11,663 nt of DNA from an uncultured Burkholderiaceae bacterium (GTDB lineage Bacteria > Pseudomonadota > Gammaproteobacteria > Burkholderiales > Burkholderiaceae_C). The notes under the pieces were generated by a model. That model worked only from the letters and a program-made list of their open reading frames with translations, was not told the DNA's origin and ran no database searches. The position numbers and the translations under genes are program-made. The number at the start of each line of letters is the position of its first letter. Position 1 is the first letter of the stretch. Location of the stretch: contig CALIDR010000003.1 of the NCBI GenBank assembly GCA_938022295.1, forward strand, positions 1 through 11,663. Reading direction: 5' to 3'. Positions 1 through 6,342 of the stretch are shown one piece after another.

Positions 1-663
1 CGCCCGATTCCGGCTGGCGAGGTCACGGCGCGCCAGGTCTTCACGGCCGGCTTCGGCCTCCTGGCTCTCGGTGCGCTCGCCGTCGCCGCCGTTGGTCGCA
101 CCCCCGACGGCGATCCACCGTGGCGCGCGATGGCATCGAGCGCCGCGCTGGCGGCTGCGATCGTGTTCTACGACGCCCACCACAAGACGAACCCATTGAG
201 TCCCCTCGTGATGGGGTTGTGCCGCGTCCTCGTGGTCGCGACCGCTTCTTACGCGGTCGCCGATGCACTGCCTGCCGCCGTGGCCGTCGCCGCCGCCGCC
301 CTGCTGTGCCATCTGATCGGCCTGACCTACATCGCCAAACAGGAGCATCTCGACCAACTCGGCCGCCTTTGGCCGCTGGGGTTTCTCGGCGTGCCTCTTC
401 TTTACGGCGCACAGTTGGCTGTCACATCGCCAGCCGCGTGGGCGCCGTGGCTGCTGTACGTCGTCCTGTTGGTGTACGCGATGCGCCGTCTGCGTCGCCG
501 CCGGCCTGGAGACGTGCCTCACGCCGTCGTCACGTTGATCGCCGCGATGGCGGTGCTCGACGCCTTGCTGCTGGCCGGCCACGGCCATCACGCTGCGGCG
601 ACGTTCGCCGTCGGCGCCTTCGTGCTCACCCTTGCTCTGCAGCGCTGGGTGTCTGGCACTTGA
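1..663 (+). CDS. UbiA-family prenyltransferase, C-terminal part (5' truncated by window edge)
   Basis: The frame is open from base 1, so the gene starts upstream; 220 residues and a TGA stop are visible. It begins with RPIPAGEV, the stretch that in UbiA enzymes directly follows the first Asp-rich motif (itself outside the window). Around residues 57-75 comes YDAHHK...PLVMGLCR, the region of the second conserved Asp motif, with Asp58. The remainder is alternating hydrophobic stretches typical of a multi-pass membrane protein. Family members transfer isoprenyl groups to aromatic or other acceptors at the inner membrane. The MGLCR stretch resembles UbiA-like proteins such as EboC from the ebo clusters, but substrate and subfamily cannot be assigned. 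It is the only protein gene here on the + strand and converges on the tRNA. It looks less extremely GC-rich than the block to its right, so it probably belongs to a separate unit. Confidence 0.8.
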   Translation, partial: RPIPAGEVTARQVFTAGFGLLALGALAVAAVGRTPDGDPPWRAMASSAALAAAIVFYDAHHKTNPLSPLVMGLCRVLVVATASYAVADALPAAVAVAAAALLCHLIGLTYIAKQEHLDQLGRLWPLGFLGVPLLYGAQLAVTSPAAWAPWLLYVVLLVYAMRRLRRRRPGDVPHAVVTLIAAMAVLDALLLAGHGHHAAATFAVGAFVLTLALQRWVSGT

Positions 664-679
664 GCGCGCAGACCCACCT

Positions 680-765
680 TGGTGCCCGGAACGGGACTCG
701 AACCCGTATGCCGTGAAGGCCGCGGATTTTAAGTCCGCTGCGTCTGCCGATTTCGCCACCCGGGC
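680..765 (-). tRNA. tRNA-Leu (anticodon UAA), CCA encoded
   Basis: On the - strand the sequence folds as a class II tRNA. The acceptor stem is GCCCGGG pairing with TCCGGGC, followed by discriminator A and an encoded CCA (bases 682-680). The anticodon stem is GCGGA/TCCGC with loop CTTAAAA, giving anticodon TAA, which reads UUA and UUG. A long variable arm (GCC-TTCAC-GGC) is typical of leucine tRNA. The T arm is ACGGG-TTCGAGT-CCCGT. The gene lies 31 bp downstream of the last gene of the - strand block in the same direction, and 16 bp from the convergent UbiA stop codon. Confidence 0.97.
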
Positions 766-780
766 GGCGGAGGCGGCCCG

Positions 781-786
781 ATTATC
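781..786 (-). promoter_or_regulatory. Candidate -10 box for tRNA-Leu
   Basis: The 31-bp gap upstream of the tRNA contains GATAAT on the - strand, five of six matches to TATAAT, in otherwise extremely GC-rich sequence. It is followed by a GC-only discriminator (CGGGCCGCC), as in stringently controlled stable-RNA promoters. Transcription would start about 9 nt before the mature tRNA. No convincing -35 hexamer is visible at the right distance, inside the end of the neighbouring gene, so this rests on one hexamer. Confidence 0.35.
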
Positions 787-796
787 GAGGGGCGCC

Positions 797-1795
797 TCAG
801 CTGCCGGCCCGCCGCGCGAGGCCCAGTCGCTCGACGATCTCGCGCTCCTTCTCGAACATCACGCGGCACTGGCGCGCGTAGTCGTCCGGGCCCAGGTAGT
901 CCGGCTCCTGGTCGTACTTGTCGAGCTCCTGGATGAACTGGGCGTCGAACATCGCGCGCTTGAAGGCGTCGTGCAGCGTCGCGACGACGTGCGGCGGCAG
1001 GCCCGCGGGCCCGGCGATGCCGTACGGCGACTGGGCGACGATGTCGAAGCCGAGGTCGCGCAGCGTCGGCACCTGCGGCCAGCGGCGCGAGCGCTGGGCG
1101 CTGAAGAGCACGAGCAGCCGCAGCCGGCCGTTGTCGACCATCGGCCCGAAGCCGGTCGAGCCGACGCCGACCATCACCTGCCCCGACATCACCGCCGTCA
1201 GCTGCTCGGCCACGCCCTTGTACGGCACGTGGATGTACGACAGCCCGCGGGCGGTGAACAGTTCCTCGAGCACCAGGTGCGGCGAGGTGCCCACGCCGTT
1301 GGTCGCGATCGACAGCTCGCCCGGGTGCAGCCGCGCGTAGTCGAACAGGTCCTCCAGTCTGCGGAAGCGGCTCGCCTCGGCCACCAGCACGCCGAACGTG
1401 ACGCCCGAAATCTGGATGATCGGCGTCGTGTCGCGGATCGGGTGCCACGGCACCGACTGCGTGTAGTAGGCGCGGAACACCGTCTGCGGCAGCTGCGAGA
1501 TCGTGTAGCCGTCGGGCTCGGCGCTCTGAAGCACCGACATCGTCAGCGTGCCGCCGGCACCGCCCCGGTTCTCGATCACGATGCGCTGACCGAGGATCGG
1601 CGAGGCGAGCTCGGCGAGCAGCCGCATCGTGAGGTCCGTGGCACCCCCCGCGGCCCACGGCACCCACAGCTTGATCGGCCGCACCGGGTACGCCGCCTCG
1701 CGCGCGAACGCGCCGCCCGCGCCCGCGCCGAGCAGAGCCGCGACGGCGGTGCGCAGGAAGCGCCGCCGGGCGCGAACGGGGCGCGGTGCCGTCAT
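797..1795 (-). CDS. Bug/TctC-family (tripartite tricarboxylate transporter) periplasmic binding protein
   Basis: The 332-residue length is normal for the family. The N-terminus carries a Tat-like signal (RRRFLR at residues 10-15, then a hydrophobic Ala/Gly/Leu stretch) with likely cleavage after AFA near residue 31. Hallmarks follow: YPVRPIKLWVPWAAGG at 36-51, VIENRGGAGGT at 73-83, HVPYKG at 189-194 and YGIAGPAGLP at 258-267. Known members are periplasmic receptors for carboxylates such as citrate and other small organic acids; most are orphans. The ligand cannot be read from sequence. No TctA or TctB membrane partners are visible. The ATG overlaps the permease stop codon (ATGA), and the G-rich end of the permease supplies a plausible ribosome site, so the gene appears coupled to the ABC operon as its last member. 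A role as an alternative receptor for that system is inference. Confidence 0.93.
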   Translation of the reverse strand: MTAPRPVRARRRFLRTAVAALLGAGAGGAFAREAAYPVRPIKLWVPWAAGGATDLTMRLLAELASPILGQRIVIENRGGAGGTLTMSVLQSAEPDGYTISQLPQTVFRAYYTQSVPWHPIRDTTPIIQISGVTFGVLVAEASRFRRLEDLFDYARLHPGELSIATNGVGTSPHLVLEELFTARGLSYIHVPYKGVAEQLTAVMSGQVMVGVGSTGFGPMVDNGRLRLLVLFSAQRSRRWPQVPTLRDLGFDIVAQSPYGIAGPAGLPPHVVATLHDAFKRAMFDAQFIQELDKYDQEPDYLGPDDYARQCRVMFEKEREIVERLGLARRAGS

Positions 1796-2673
1796 CCGCC
1801 GCCCCCGCCGCGCTTGGTCAGGCCGCCGAAGCCGCGCTGCGGGTCGTAGCCCCAGCAGGCGAGCGCGAAGAACGCGACGAGGCAGCCGAGCACGATCCAC
1901 GGCGCCCAGCCCGGATCCTTGCCGTAGATCGCGAAGCGGATCCACTCGATCGCGTGCGTGAACGGGTTGAACCGCGCGACGTGGTAGACCCACTCCGCGC
2001 CCGACTCCTGCAGCTTCCACAGCGGGTACAGCGCGGTGGACAGGAAGTACATCGGGAAGATGACGAAGTTCATCGTGCCGGCGAAGTTCTCGAGCTGCTT
2101 GATGTGCACGCTCAGCAGCAGCCCGAGCGCGCCGAGCATCAGCGCGCCGGCGACGACGGCCACCAGCGCGTGCAGCGCGTGCCACGACAGCAGCGGCAGC
2201 GTGGTGCCGATCGCCGCGGCGACGAGGACGAACGCCAGCGCCTGCAGCACCGACAGCACCGCGGTCGCGGTCAGCTTCGAGAACAGCAGCCACGGCCGCG
2301 GCAGCGGCGCCGTCAGCAGCAGGCGCATCAGCCCCATCTCGCGGTCGTAGACCATCGCCAGGCTCGACTGCATGCCGTTGAACAGCAGCACCATGCCGAT
2401 CAGGCCGGGGGCGATGTAGACGTCGTACGGGATGTAGGTGTCGTACGGCTCGACGATCGCGACGCCGAACACGTTGCGAAAGCCCGCCGCGAACACCGCC
2501 AGCCACAGCAGCGGGCGCACCAGCGCCGACACCAGGCGGCCGGTCTGCTGCGAGAACTTGACGAGCTCGCGCAGCACGATCGCCTGCAGCGCCTGCAGCG
2601 CGTGCGCCGGCCCGCGGCGCAGCGGCAGCGCCGGGACGGGGGCGACGGCGTCGCTCAGCGGCTGGCCTTGCAC
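1792..2673 (-). CDS. pedC: ABC-2 type permease of the PQQ-dependent alcohol dehydrogenase-associated transporter (PedC-like)
   Basis: This is a 293-residue membrane protein. Residues 29-66 (LQAIVLREL to LVRPLLWLAVFAAGFR) match the start of PedC-type permeases, and IAPGLIGMVLLFNGMQSS at 87-104 and the NPFTHAIEWIRFAIYGKDP region (236-254) are further ABC-2 hallmarks. About six membrane spans are apparent, near 52-66, 87-105, 135-157, 168-188, 202-217 and 258-275. I chose GTG at 2673 because GGAG lies 5 nt upstream; it overlaps the binding-protein gene by 19 bp. A start nearer residue 24 cannot be excluded. The protein ends in five glycines. It would form the inner-membrane channel with the upstream ATPase. 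In Pseudomonas the related PedA1A2BC set is reported to support rare-earth-dependent growth (recalled from literature), so lanthanide transport is a likely role, not a proven one here. Confidence 0.88.
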   Translation of the reverse strand: MQGQPLSDAVAPVPALPLRRGPAHALQALQAIVLRELVKFSQQTGRLVSALVRPLLWLAVFAAGFRNVFGVAIVEPYDTYIPYDVYIAPGLIGMVLLFNGMQSSLAMVYDREMGLMRLLLTAPLPRPWLLFSKLTATAVLSVLQALAFVLVAAAIGTTLPLLSWHALHALVAVVAGALMLGALGLLLSVHIKQLENFAGTMNFVIFPMYFLSTALYPLWKLQESGAEWVYHVARFNPFTHAIEWIRFAIYGKDPGWAPWIVLGCLVAFFALACWGYDPQRGFGGLTKRGGGGG

Positions 2674-3824
2674 AGTCGCTCCGGCGCGTCGGCGCCCAGC
2701 GTGTCGAGCACGTTGCTCGGGTGCAGGACGCCGTCGACCGGCGCCTGCGCGATCACCCCCTGGCCGTCGGTCAGCAGCATCGTCTGCCGCAGCTGGCCGT
2801 CCCAGGGGCGGAAGTCCATGTTGGTGCCCTTCGAGCCGTCGAGCACGACGCGCGGGATCGCCTGCGCCTGCGCCGCGGCCGGCCCCTTCGGCGCCGCCAC
2901 GGCGGCGGCCACCAGCGCCTTGCCGGCCATCCACGAGGCCCAGTCGTGCGCCGTCATCGGCCGCCGGTGCGCACGCGCGAAGCGGCGCGAGACCTGCGGC
3001 GCGCCGAAGCGCTCGAACTGCGCGTGCCACGCCAGCGCGACGAGCCCGGCGTCGCCCACCACCGGCCGCGGCAGCGCCGTCTGGTACGGCAGCGTGCGCG
3101 CGAACTCGCCGTCGCTGTCGACGACCCACACCGCGTCGTAGGTGGTGGCGCCGCCGGTCAGCAGCAGCGGGTTGGCGAGGTCTCGCTCGCGCGGGTCGGC
3201 CGTGCGCTTGAACGGCTTGCTCGCCACCACCTGCACGCCGTAGCGCTTCAGCGAGGCCTGCACGGTGGCCGCGCGCTCGCGGTCGGCCGGCGGGTCGCCG
3301 ACGAGCAGCAGCACGCGCGTCCAGCGGCGCGCCACCAGGTACTGCGCGAGCGCATCGGCGCGCATGCGTTCGCTCGGCAGCAGGTGGTACAGGCGCGCGC
3401 GGCAGTCCTGCTGGCGCAGGCGGTCGGACGCGTCGCCGAGGTTGAGCACCGGCAGCCGCACCGCGTCGGCCACCGCCAGCGTCCACGCCGCGGGCAGGTC
3501 GGTCAGCAGCACGGCCGCGCCCGCGCGCTCGGCGGCCGCGGCGGCGGCCTTCGCCGCTTCGACCGAGGCCGCCTCGACGGTGGCCACGTCGACCGCCGCG
3601 CCGACGGCGTCGAGCTCGAAGCGGCTCTCGTCGAGCGCGACCTTCAGCCCGTCGCCGGCCGGCCCGCCGGGGTGGCCGAGGTAGGCGCGTTCCAGGCGCG
3701 TGCGCTCGAGTCGCGGGTCGTCGGCCGGCACGATCAGCGTCGCCTTCAGCGTCGCCGCCGCGGCAGGCGCGAGCGGCGCCATCCAGGCGAGCGTCGCCAG
3801 CAGAGCGAAGACGGCGGCTCTCAT
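2655..3824 (-). CDS. Periplasmic binding protein of the PQQ-dependent alcohol dehydrogenase ABC system (PedA1/LutA-like)
   Basis: The 389-residue protein has a Sec-type signal peptide: MRAAVFALLATLAW followed by a hydrophobic Ala/Pro stretch, with probable cleavage near AAA-A at residues 21-24. The body resembles a type I periplasmic binding fold of the branched-chain amino acid receptor class. It includes an Ala-rich helix (85-104), AAVLLTDLPAAW (103-114), VLLLVGDPPADRERA (171-185), YDAVWVVDSDGEF (229-241) and HDWASWMAGKALVAA (293-307). With the propeller and an ABC-2 permease around it, this matches the binding component defined for the PQQ-linked ABC set, which I recall as PedA1 in Pseudomonas and LutA-like in Methylorubrum. 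Start and stop both overlap neighbours: ATGA with the propeller and 19 bp with the permease. No Shine-Dalgarno sequence precedes its ATG, which fits translational coupling. The ligand, possibly a lanthanide or its chelate, is inferred. Confidence 0.87.
   Translation of the reverse strand: MRAAVFALLATLAWMAPLAPAAAATLKATLIVPADDPRLERTRLERAYLGHPGGPAGDGLKVALDESRFELDAVGAAVDVATVEAASVEAAKAAAAAAERAGAAVLLTDLPAAWTLAVADAVRLPVLNLGDASDRLRQQDCRARLYHLLPSERMRADALAQYLVARRWTRVLLLVGDPPADRERAATVQASLKRYGVQVVASKPFKRTADPRERDLANPLLLTGGATTYDAVWVVDSDGEFARTLPYQTALPRPVVGDAGLVALAWHAQFERFGAPQVSRRFARAHRRPMTAHDWASWMAGKALVAAAVAAPKGPAAAQAQAIPRVVLDGSKGTNMDFRPWDGQLRQTMLLTDGQGVIAQAPVDGVLHPSNVLDTLGADAPERLCKASR
2679..2682 (-). promoter_or_regulatory. 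Ribosome binding site deciding the permease GTG start
   Basis: GGAG on the - strand sits 5 nt before the GTG at 2673, inside the end of the binding-protein gene. No in-frame ATG lies near the expected N-terminus, so this site is the main reason for choosing that GTG. Confidence 0.5.
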
Positions 3825-4810
3825 TCGACGAGCACGACGCCGTACGGCACGCGGCCCACCGGGATGCTGCGGATCGCCTTCGCCGCCTCGACGTCGACGA
3901 CGGTGACGTCGTCGCTCAGGCCGTTGACGACCCACAGCCGCCGCTCGGCGCGGTCGAGGGCGACGTTCCACGCCCGCTTGCCCACCAGCACGAGGTGCGT
4001 GACCTTGCGCGCCGGCACGTCGACGAACGCGACGTGGTTGGCCTTGCCGAGGCCGACGAACGCGCGCTTGCCGTCCTTCGTCATCGTGATGCCCACCGGC
4101 GTGATGTCGGCCGCGCGCGCGCCGCGGACTTCGAACTTGAGGTTGCCGATCACCTCGTGCGTCGCGGTGGAGACGATCGTCACGCCGGCGTCGAGCTCGT
4201 TGGTCACCCACAGCTCATTGCCGTCGGGCGTGATCGCCATGCGGCGCGGGCGCTTGCCGACGCGCACGTTCTTCACCACCTGGCCGGTGGCGGTGTCGAT
4301 CACGTGCACCATGCTCGCGACCTCGGAGGTCACGTAGACGAGCTTGCCGTCGGGGCTGACCTTGACGCCTTCGGGCTCGTCGCCGACCTTGACCTTCTTC
4401 AGCACCTTGCCGGTAGCCGCGTCGACGAAGCTCGCCTCGCCGGCGTCCTCGTTGGAGACGTAGATCGTCTTGCCGTCGGGCGAGAGGTCGAACGCCTCGG
4501 GCTCGTCGCCGAGCGGGATGCGGCGCACCGAGCGGTTCGTCGCCGGGTCGATCACGTCGGCCTGGTTGGAGTCGGTGCAGGCGACCCACAGGTGGCCGTC
4601 GGGCCCGCGCTGCACGTGGCGCGCGCGCTTGCAGGTGGGCACCGTGCCCTTCACGGTCAGCGTCGCGACGTCGATCATCGTGAGCGCGTCGTCCTTCTCG
4701 CTCGACACGTAAGCCGTGCCCTGCGCGGCCGCCGCGCCGGCGAACGCGAGGGCGAGCGCCGCGGCGGCAGCCCGGCCCAAGGCGGCGGCCGATACGGTGG
4801 GGCATCTCAT
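3821..4810 (-). CDS. YVTN-type beta-propeller protein, PQQ-dependent catabolism associated (PedA2-like)
   Basis: The 329-residue protein has an Ala-rich signal peptide (cleavage likely after AAAAQ near residue 30), so it is periplasmic. Seven repeats of about 40-45 residues follow, each beginning with a strand such as AYVSS, WVACT, IYVSN, VYVTS, LWVTN, AFVGL or LWVVN and most ending SPDGK or similar. This is a seven-bladed YVTN propeller. The family is the propeller that accompanies PQQ-dependent alcohol dehydrogenase ABC genes, which I recall as PedA2 in Pseudomonas. No CxxCH haem motif is present. Blades 2 and 3 carry near-identical acidic loops (GDEPE at 101-105 and 143-147), while the equivalent loops elsewhere are basic (GKRPRR, GKRAW). 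It has a strong AAGGAG site 8 nt upstream and overlaps both neighbours by ATGA. Its exact role is unknown; a periplasmic metal- or partner-binding scaffold is inferred. Confidence 0.9.
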   Translation of the reverse strand: MRCPTVSAAALGRAAAAALALAFAGAAAAQGTAYVSSEKDDALTMIDVATLTVKGTVPTCKRARHVQRGPDGHLWVACTDSNQADVIDPATNRSVRRIPLGDEPEAFDLSPDGKTIYVSNEDAGEASFVDAATGKVLKKVKVGDEPEGVKVSPDGKLVYVTSEVASMVHVIDTATGQVVKNVRVGKRPRRMAITPDGNELWVTNELDAGVTIVSTATHEVIGNLKFEVRGARAADITPVGITMTKDGKRAFVGLGKANHVAFVDVPARKVTHLVLVGKRAWNVALDRAERRLWVVNGLSDDVTVVDVEAAKAIRSIPVGRVPYGVVLVE

Positions 4811-5565
4811 GCCGTGGTCTCCTTCGGGGTGTCGTGGGTCGCCCGCGCCGGGGTCTGGGTGCGGGCGATGAAGCCGGCTTCGAGCGTCGCGCCGCCGAGC
4901 GCGGCCGTGACCTCGGCCGGCGTGCCATCGGCGAGCAGCCGGCCCTGGTGCAGCACGAGCACGCGGTCGGCGCCGACCGCCTCCTCGACCAGGTGGGTGG
5001 CCCACAGCACGCACACGCCGCGCTCGCGCACGTCGGCGCGCAGCGCGGCGATCAGGTCGCGACGGGACTTGGGGTCGAGCCCGACCGTGGCCTCGTCCAT
5101 CAGCAGCACCTGTGGTTGATGCAGGTTGGCGCGCGCGAGTTCCACCTTGCGGCGGTTGCCGCCCGACAGCTCGCGCACCTTGCGGTCCAGATCCGGGTCG
5201 ACCCCGAGGCGGGCGCACTCGGCGGCGATGCGCGCTTCGGCCACCGCGCGCGGCAGGCCGTGCAGGTCGGCCTGGAACCGCAGGTTGCGGCGGATGCTCA
5301 GGTCGAGGTCGAGCGACATCTGCTGGAACACGACGCCGATGTGGCGCAGCGCCGCCGCCGGCTCGCGCCGCAGCGAATGGCCGGCGACCTCGACGTCGCC
5401 CTCGTCGGCGGCGAACAGGCCCGTGAGCACCTGGAACAGCGTCGACTTGCCGGCACCGTTGGGCCCGAGCAGGGCGACGAACTGGCCGCGCGGCACCTCG
5501 AACGACAGCGCCCGCAGCGCCGCCACGTCGCCGTAGCGTTTGGTCAGACGGTCGATGCGCAGCAT
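4807..5565 (-). CDS. pedB: ABC transporter ATP-binding protein, PQQ-dependent alcohol dehydrogenase system (PedB-like)
   Basis: This is a 252-residue, single-domain ATPase with all nucleotide-binding motifs: Walker A GPNGAGKST (34-42), Q-loop FQQMS (80-84), signature LSGGNRRKVELA (133-144), Walker B VLLMDEAT (153-160), D-loop GLDP (162-165) and switch histidine in ATHLVEE (189-195). It would energise the ABC-2 permease encoded two genes further on. The ATG at 5565 opens MLRIDRLTKRYGD, the usual N-terminus. A TTG at 5625 would add 20 low-complexity residues and is unlikely. The stop overlaps the propeller start (ATGA). The gene opens the ABC segment after a 96-bp gap, so it may have its own promoter or be read through from the fhc genes. 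Gene order and neighbours make the PQQ/rare-earth family assignment more secure than the ATPase sequence alone. Confidence 0.92.
   Translation of the reverse strand: MLRIDRLTKRYGDVAALRALSFEVPRGQFVALLGPNGAGKSTLFQVLTGLFAADEGDVEVAGHSLRREPAAALRHIGVVFQQMSLDLDLSIRRNLRFQADLHGLPRAVAEARIAAECARLGVDPDLDRKVRELSGGNRRKVELARANLHQPQVLLMDEATVGLDPKSRRDLIAALRADVRERGVCVLWATHLVEEAVGADRVLVLHQGRLLADGTPAEVTAALGGATLEAGFIARTQTPARATHDTPKETTA
4819..4824 (-). promoter_or_regulatory. Strong Shine-Dalgarno for the propeller gene
   Basis: AAGGAG on the - strand lies 8 nt before the ATG at 4810, within the last codons of the ATPase gene. It is the clearest ribosome site in the window and suggests the periplasmic propeller is made in excess of the ATPase. 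Confidence 0.6.
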
Positions 5566-5597
5566 GGGCAGGGTCGTGTCAGGACGCGGGGGCGGAC

Positions 5598-5625
5598 TTT
5601 CGTCGCCCGGCGCCCCTGCCGTCAA
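5598..5625 (-). promoter_or_regulatory. Weak candidate sigma70-like promoter before the ABC operon
   Basis: The 96-bp gap between the HAD and ATPase genes has TTGACG (5625-5620), five of six matches to the -35 consensus. At 16 nt spacing it is followed by ACGAAA, a poor -10. This is the only promoter-like element in the gap, so the ABC genes might be expressed independently of fhc. The weak -10 keeps confidence low. Confidence 0.2.
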
Positions 5626-5661
5626 CCGTTCTCCGGGAAGGACCCGAGGTGCGCGCGGCCC

Positions 5662-6342
5662 TCACGCCGTCGCGCCCTCGGATCGGGAAACCCTCCTGAC
5701 CGGCCAGCCCCGCGCGGCCGCGTGCGCGGCGAGCGCCGGATCGGGGTTCACGACCACCGGGTCGCTGACGGCCGCGAGCAGCGGCAGGTCGTGGACCGAG
5801 TCGGAGTAGAACCAGCTGCGCTCGACATCGCCCCAGCGCAGCCCGCGGCGCGCCAGCCAGCCCTCGACGTGGGTGCGCTTGTGCTCGCGAAAGCACGGCG
5901 GCCCGACGACTTCGCCGGTGTAGTGGCCGCGCGCGTCGACCGCCGGCTCGGTGGCCAGCACCTCCTCGAGCCCGAGCACGCGCGCGAACGCCTCGGCGAC
6001 GAAACGCGTCGTCGCCGTGACGAGCACGCACGCGTGGCCGTCGCGGCGGTGCGCCGCGACCAGTTCGTGCGACGCCGCGGGCACGAGCGCCGCGATCGCC
6101 GGCTCGAACGCGCGCAGCCAGCGCTGCAGCGCCGCGGGCGGATGCGCGGCCAGCGCGCCGACCGTGAAGCGGTGCATCTCGACCATGTCGACGTCGCCGG
6201 CGGCGTAGCGGCGGCAGTACTCGAGGTAGCGCGGCTCGAACGAGGCCTCGAGCGCGCCGCAGGCGATCAGGTGGCGCGTGAACACGCTGCCGCTGTCGAA
6301 CGGGATCAGCGTGTGGTCGAGGTCGAACAGGGCGAGCCTCAT
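5662..6342 (-). CDS. HAD-superfamily phosphatase, subfamily IB (phosphoserine phosphatase-like)
   Basis: The 226-residue protein carries the full HAD catalytic set. Motif I is FDLDHT (6-11), with nucleophile Asp7 and acid/base Asp9. Motif II is VTATTR (108-113). A motif III lysine is likely at 155 (FREHKRTH). Motif IV is YSDSVHDLPLL (179-189), with Asp181 and Asp185. The helical cap between motifs I and II (about 20-90) is the subfamily IB arrangement, and the length is typical. It should be a cytoplasmic Mg-dependent phosphomonoesterase; the substrate cannot be read from sequence. Its ATG overlaps the fae-like stop (ATGA), with GGAG just upstream, so the two are probably co-translated. Placement among H4MPT genes raises the possibility that it removes a sugar phosphate during cofactor synthesis, which is inference only. 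Confidence 0.9.
   Translation of the reverse strand: MRLALFDLDHTLIPFDSGSVFTRHLIACGALEASFEPRYLEYCRRYAAGDVDMVEMHRFTVGALAAHPPAALQRWLRAFEPAIAALVPAASHELVAAHRRDGHACVLVTATTRFVAEAFARVLGLEEVLATEPAVDARGHYTGEVVGPPCFREHKRTHVEGWLARRGLRWGDVERSWFYSDSVHDLPLLAAVSDPVVVNPDPALAAHAAARGWPVRRVSRSEGATA

Noticed and set aside
664..679. Terminator between the UbiA gene and the tRNA
   Set aside because: The 16-bp gap has no hairpin with a T-run on either strand.
680..765. tRNA-Leu as an integration site for a mobile element
   Set aside because: No integrase gene and no repeat of the tRNA 3' end is seen in the window.
2721..4337. Long + strand open frame opposite the binding-protein and propeller genes, and similar ones at 632-1849, 1786-3141, 4834-6453 and 7224-9125
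   Set aside because: These are composition shadows without recognisable motifs, each opposite a gene with clear family hallmarks.
4370..4510. Direct DNA repeats suggesting a mobile or CRISPR-like element
   Set aside because: The repeats are in-frame copies of propeller blade codons and are explained by the protein repeat; no CRISPR array is present anywhere in the window.
3821..4810. Cytochrome-like function for the propeller protein
   Set aside because: It has cysteines at residues 60 and 78 but no CxxCH haem-binding motif.
5566..5625. Upstream TTG start at 5625 for the ABC ATPase
   Set aside because: It would add 20 low-complexity residues; the ATG at 5565 gives the standard N-terminus MLRIDRLTKRYGD.
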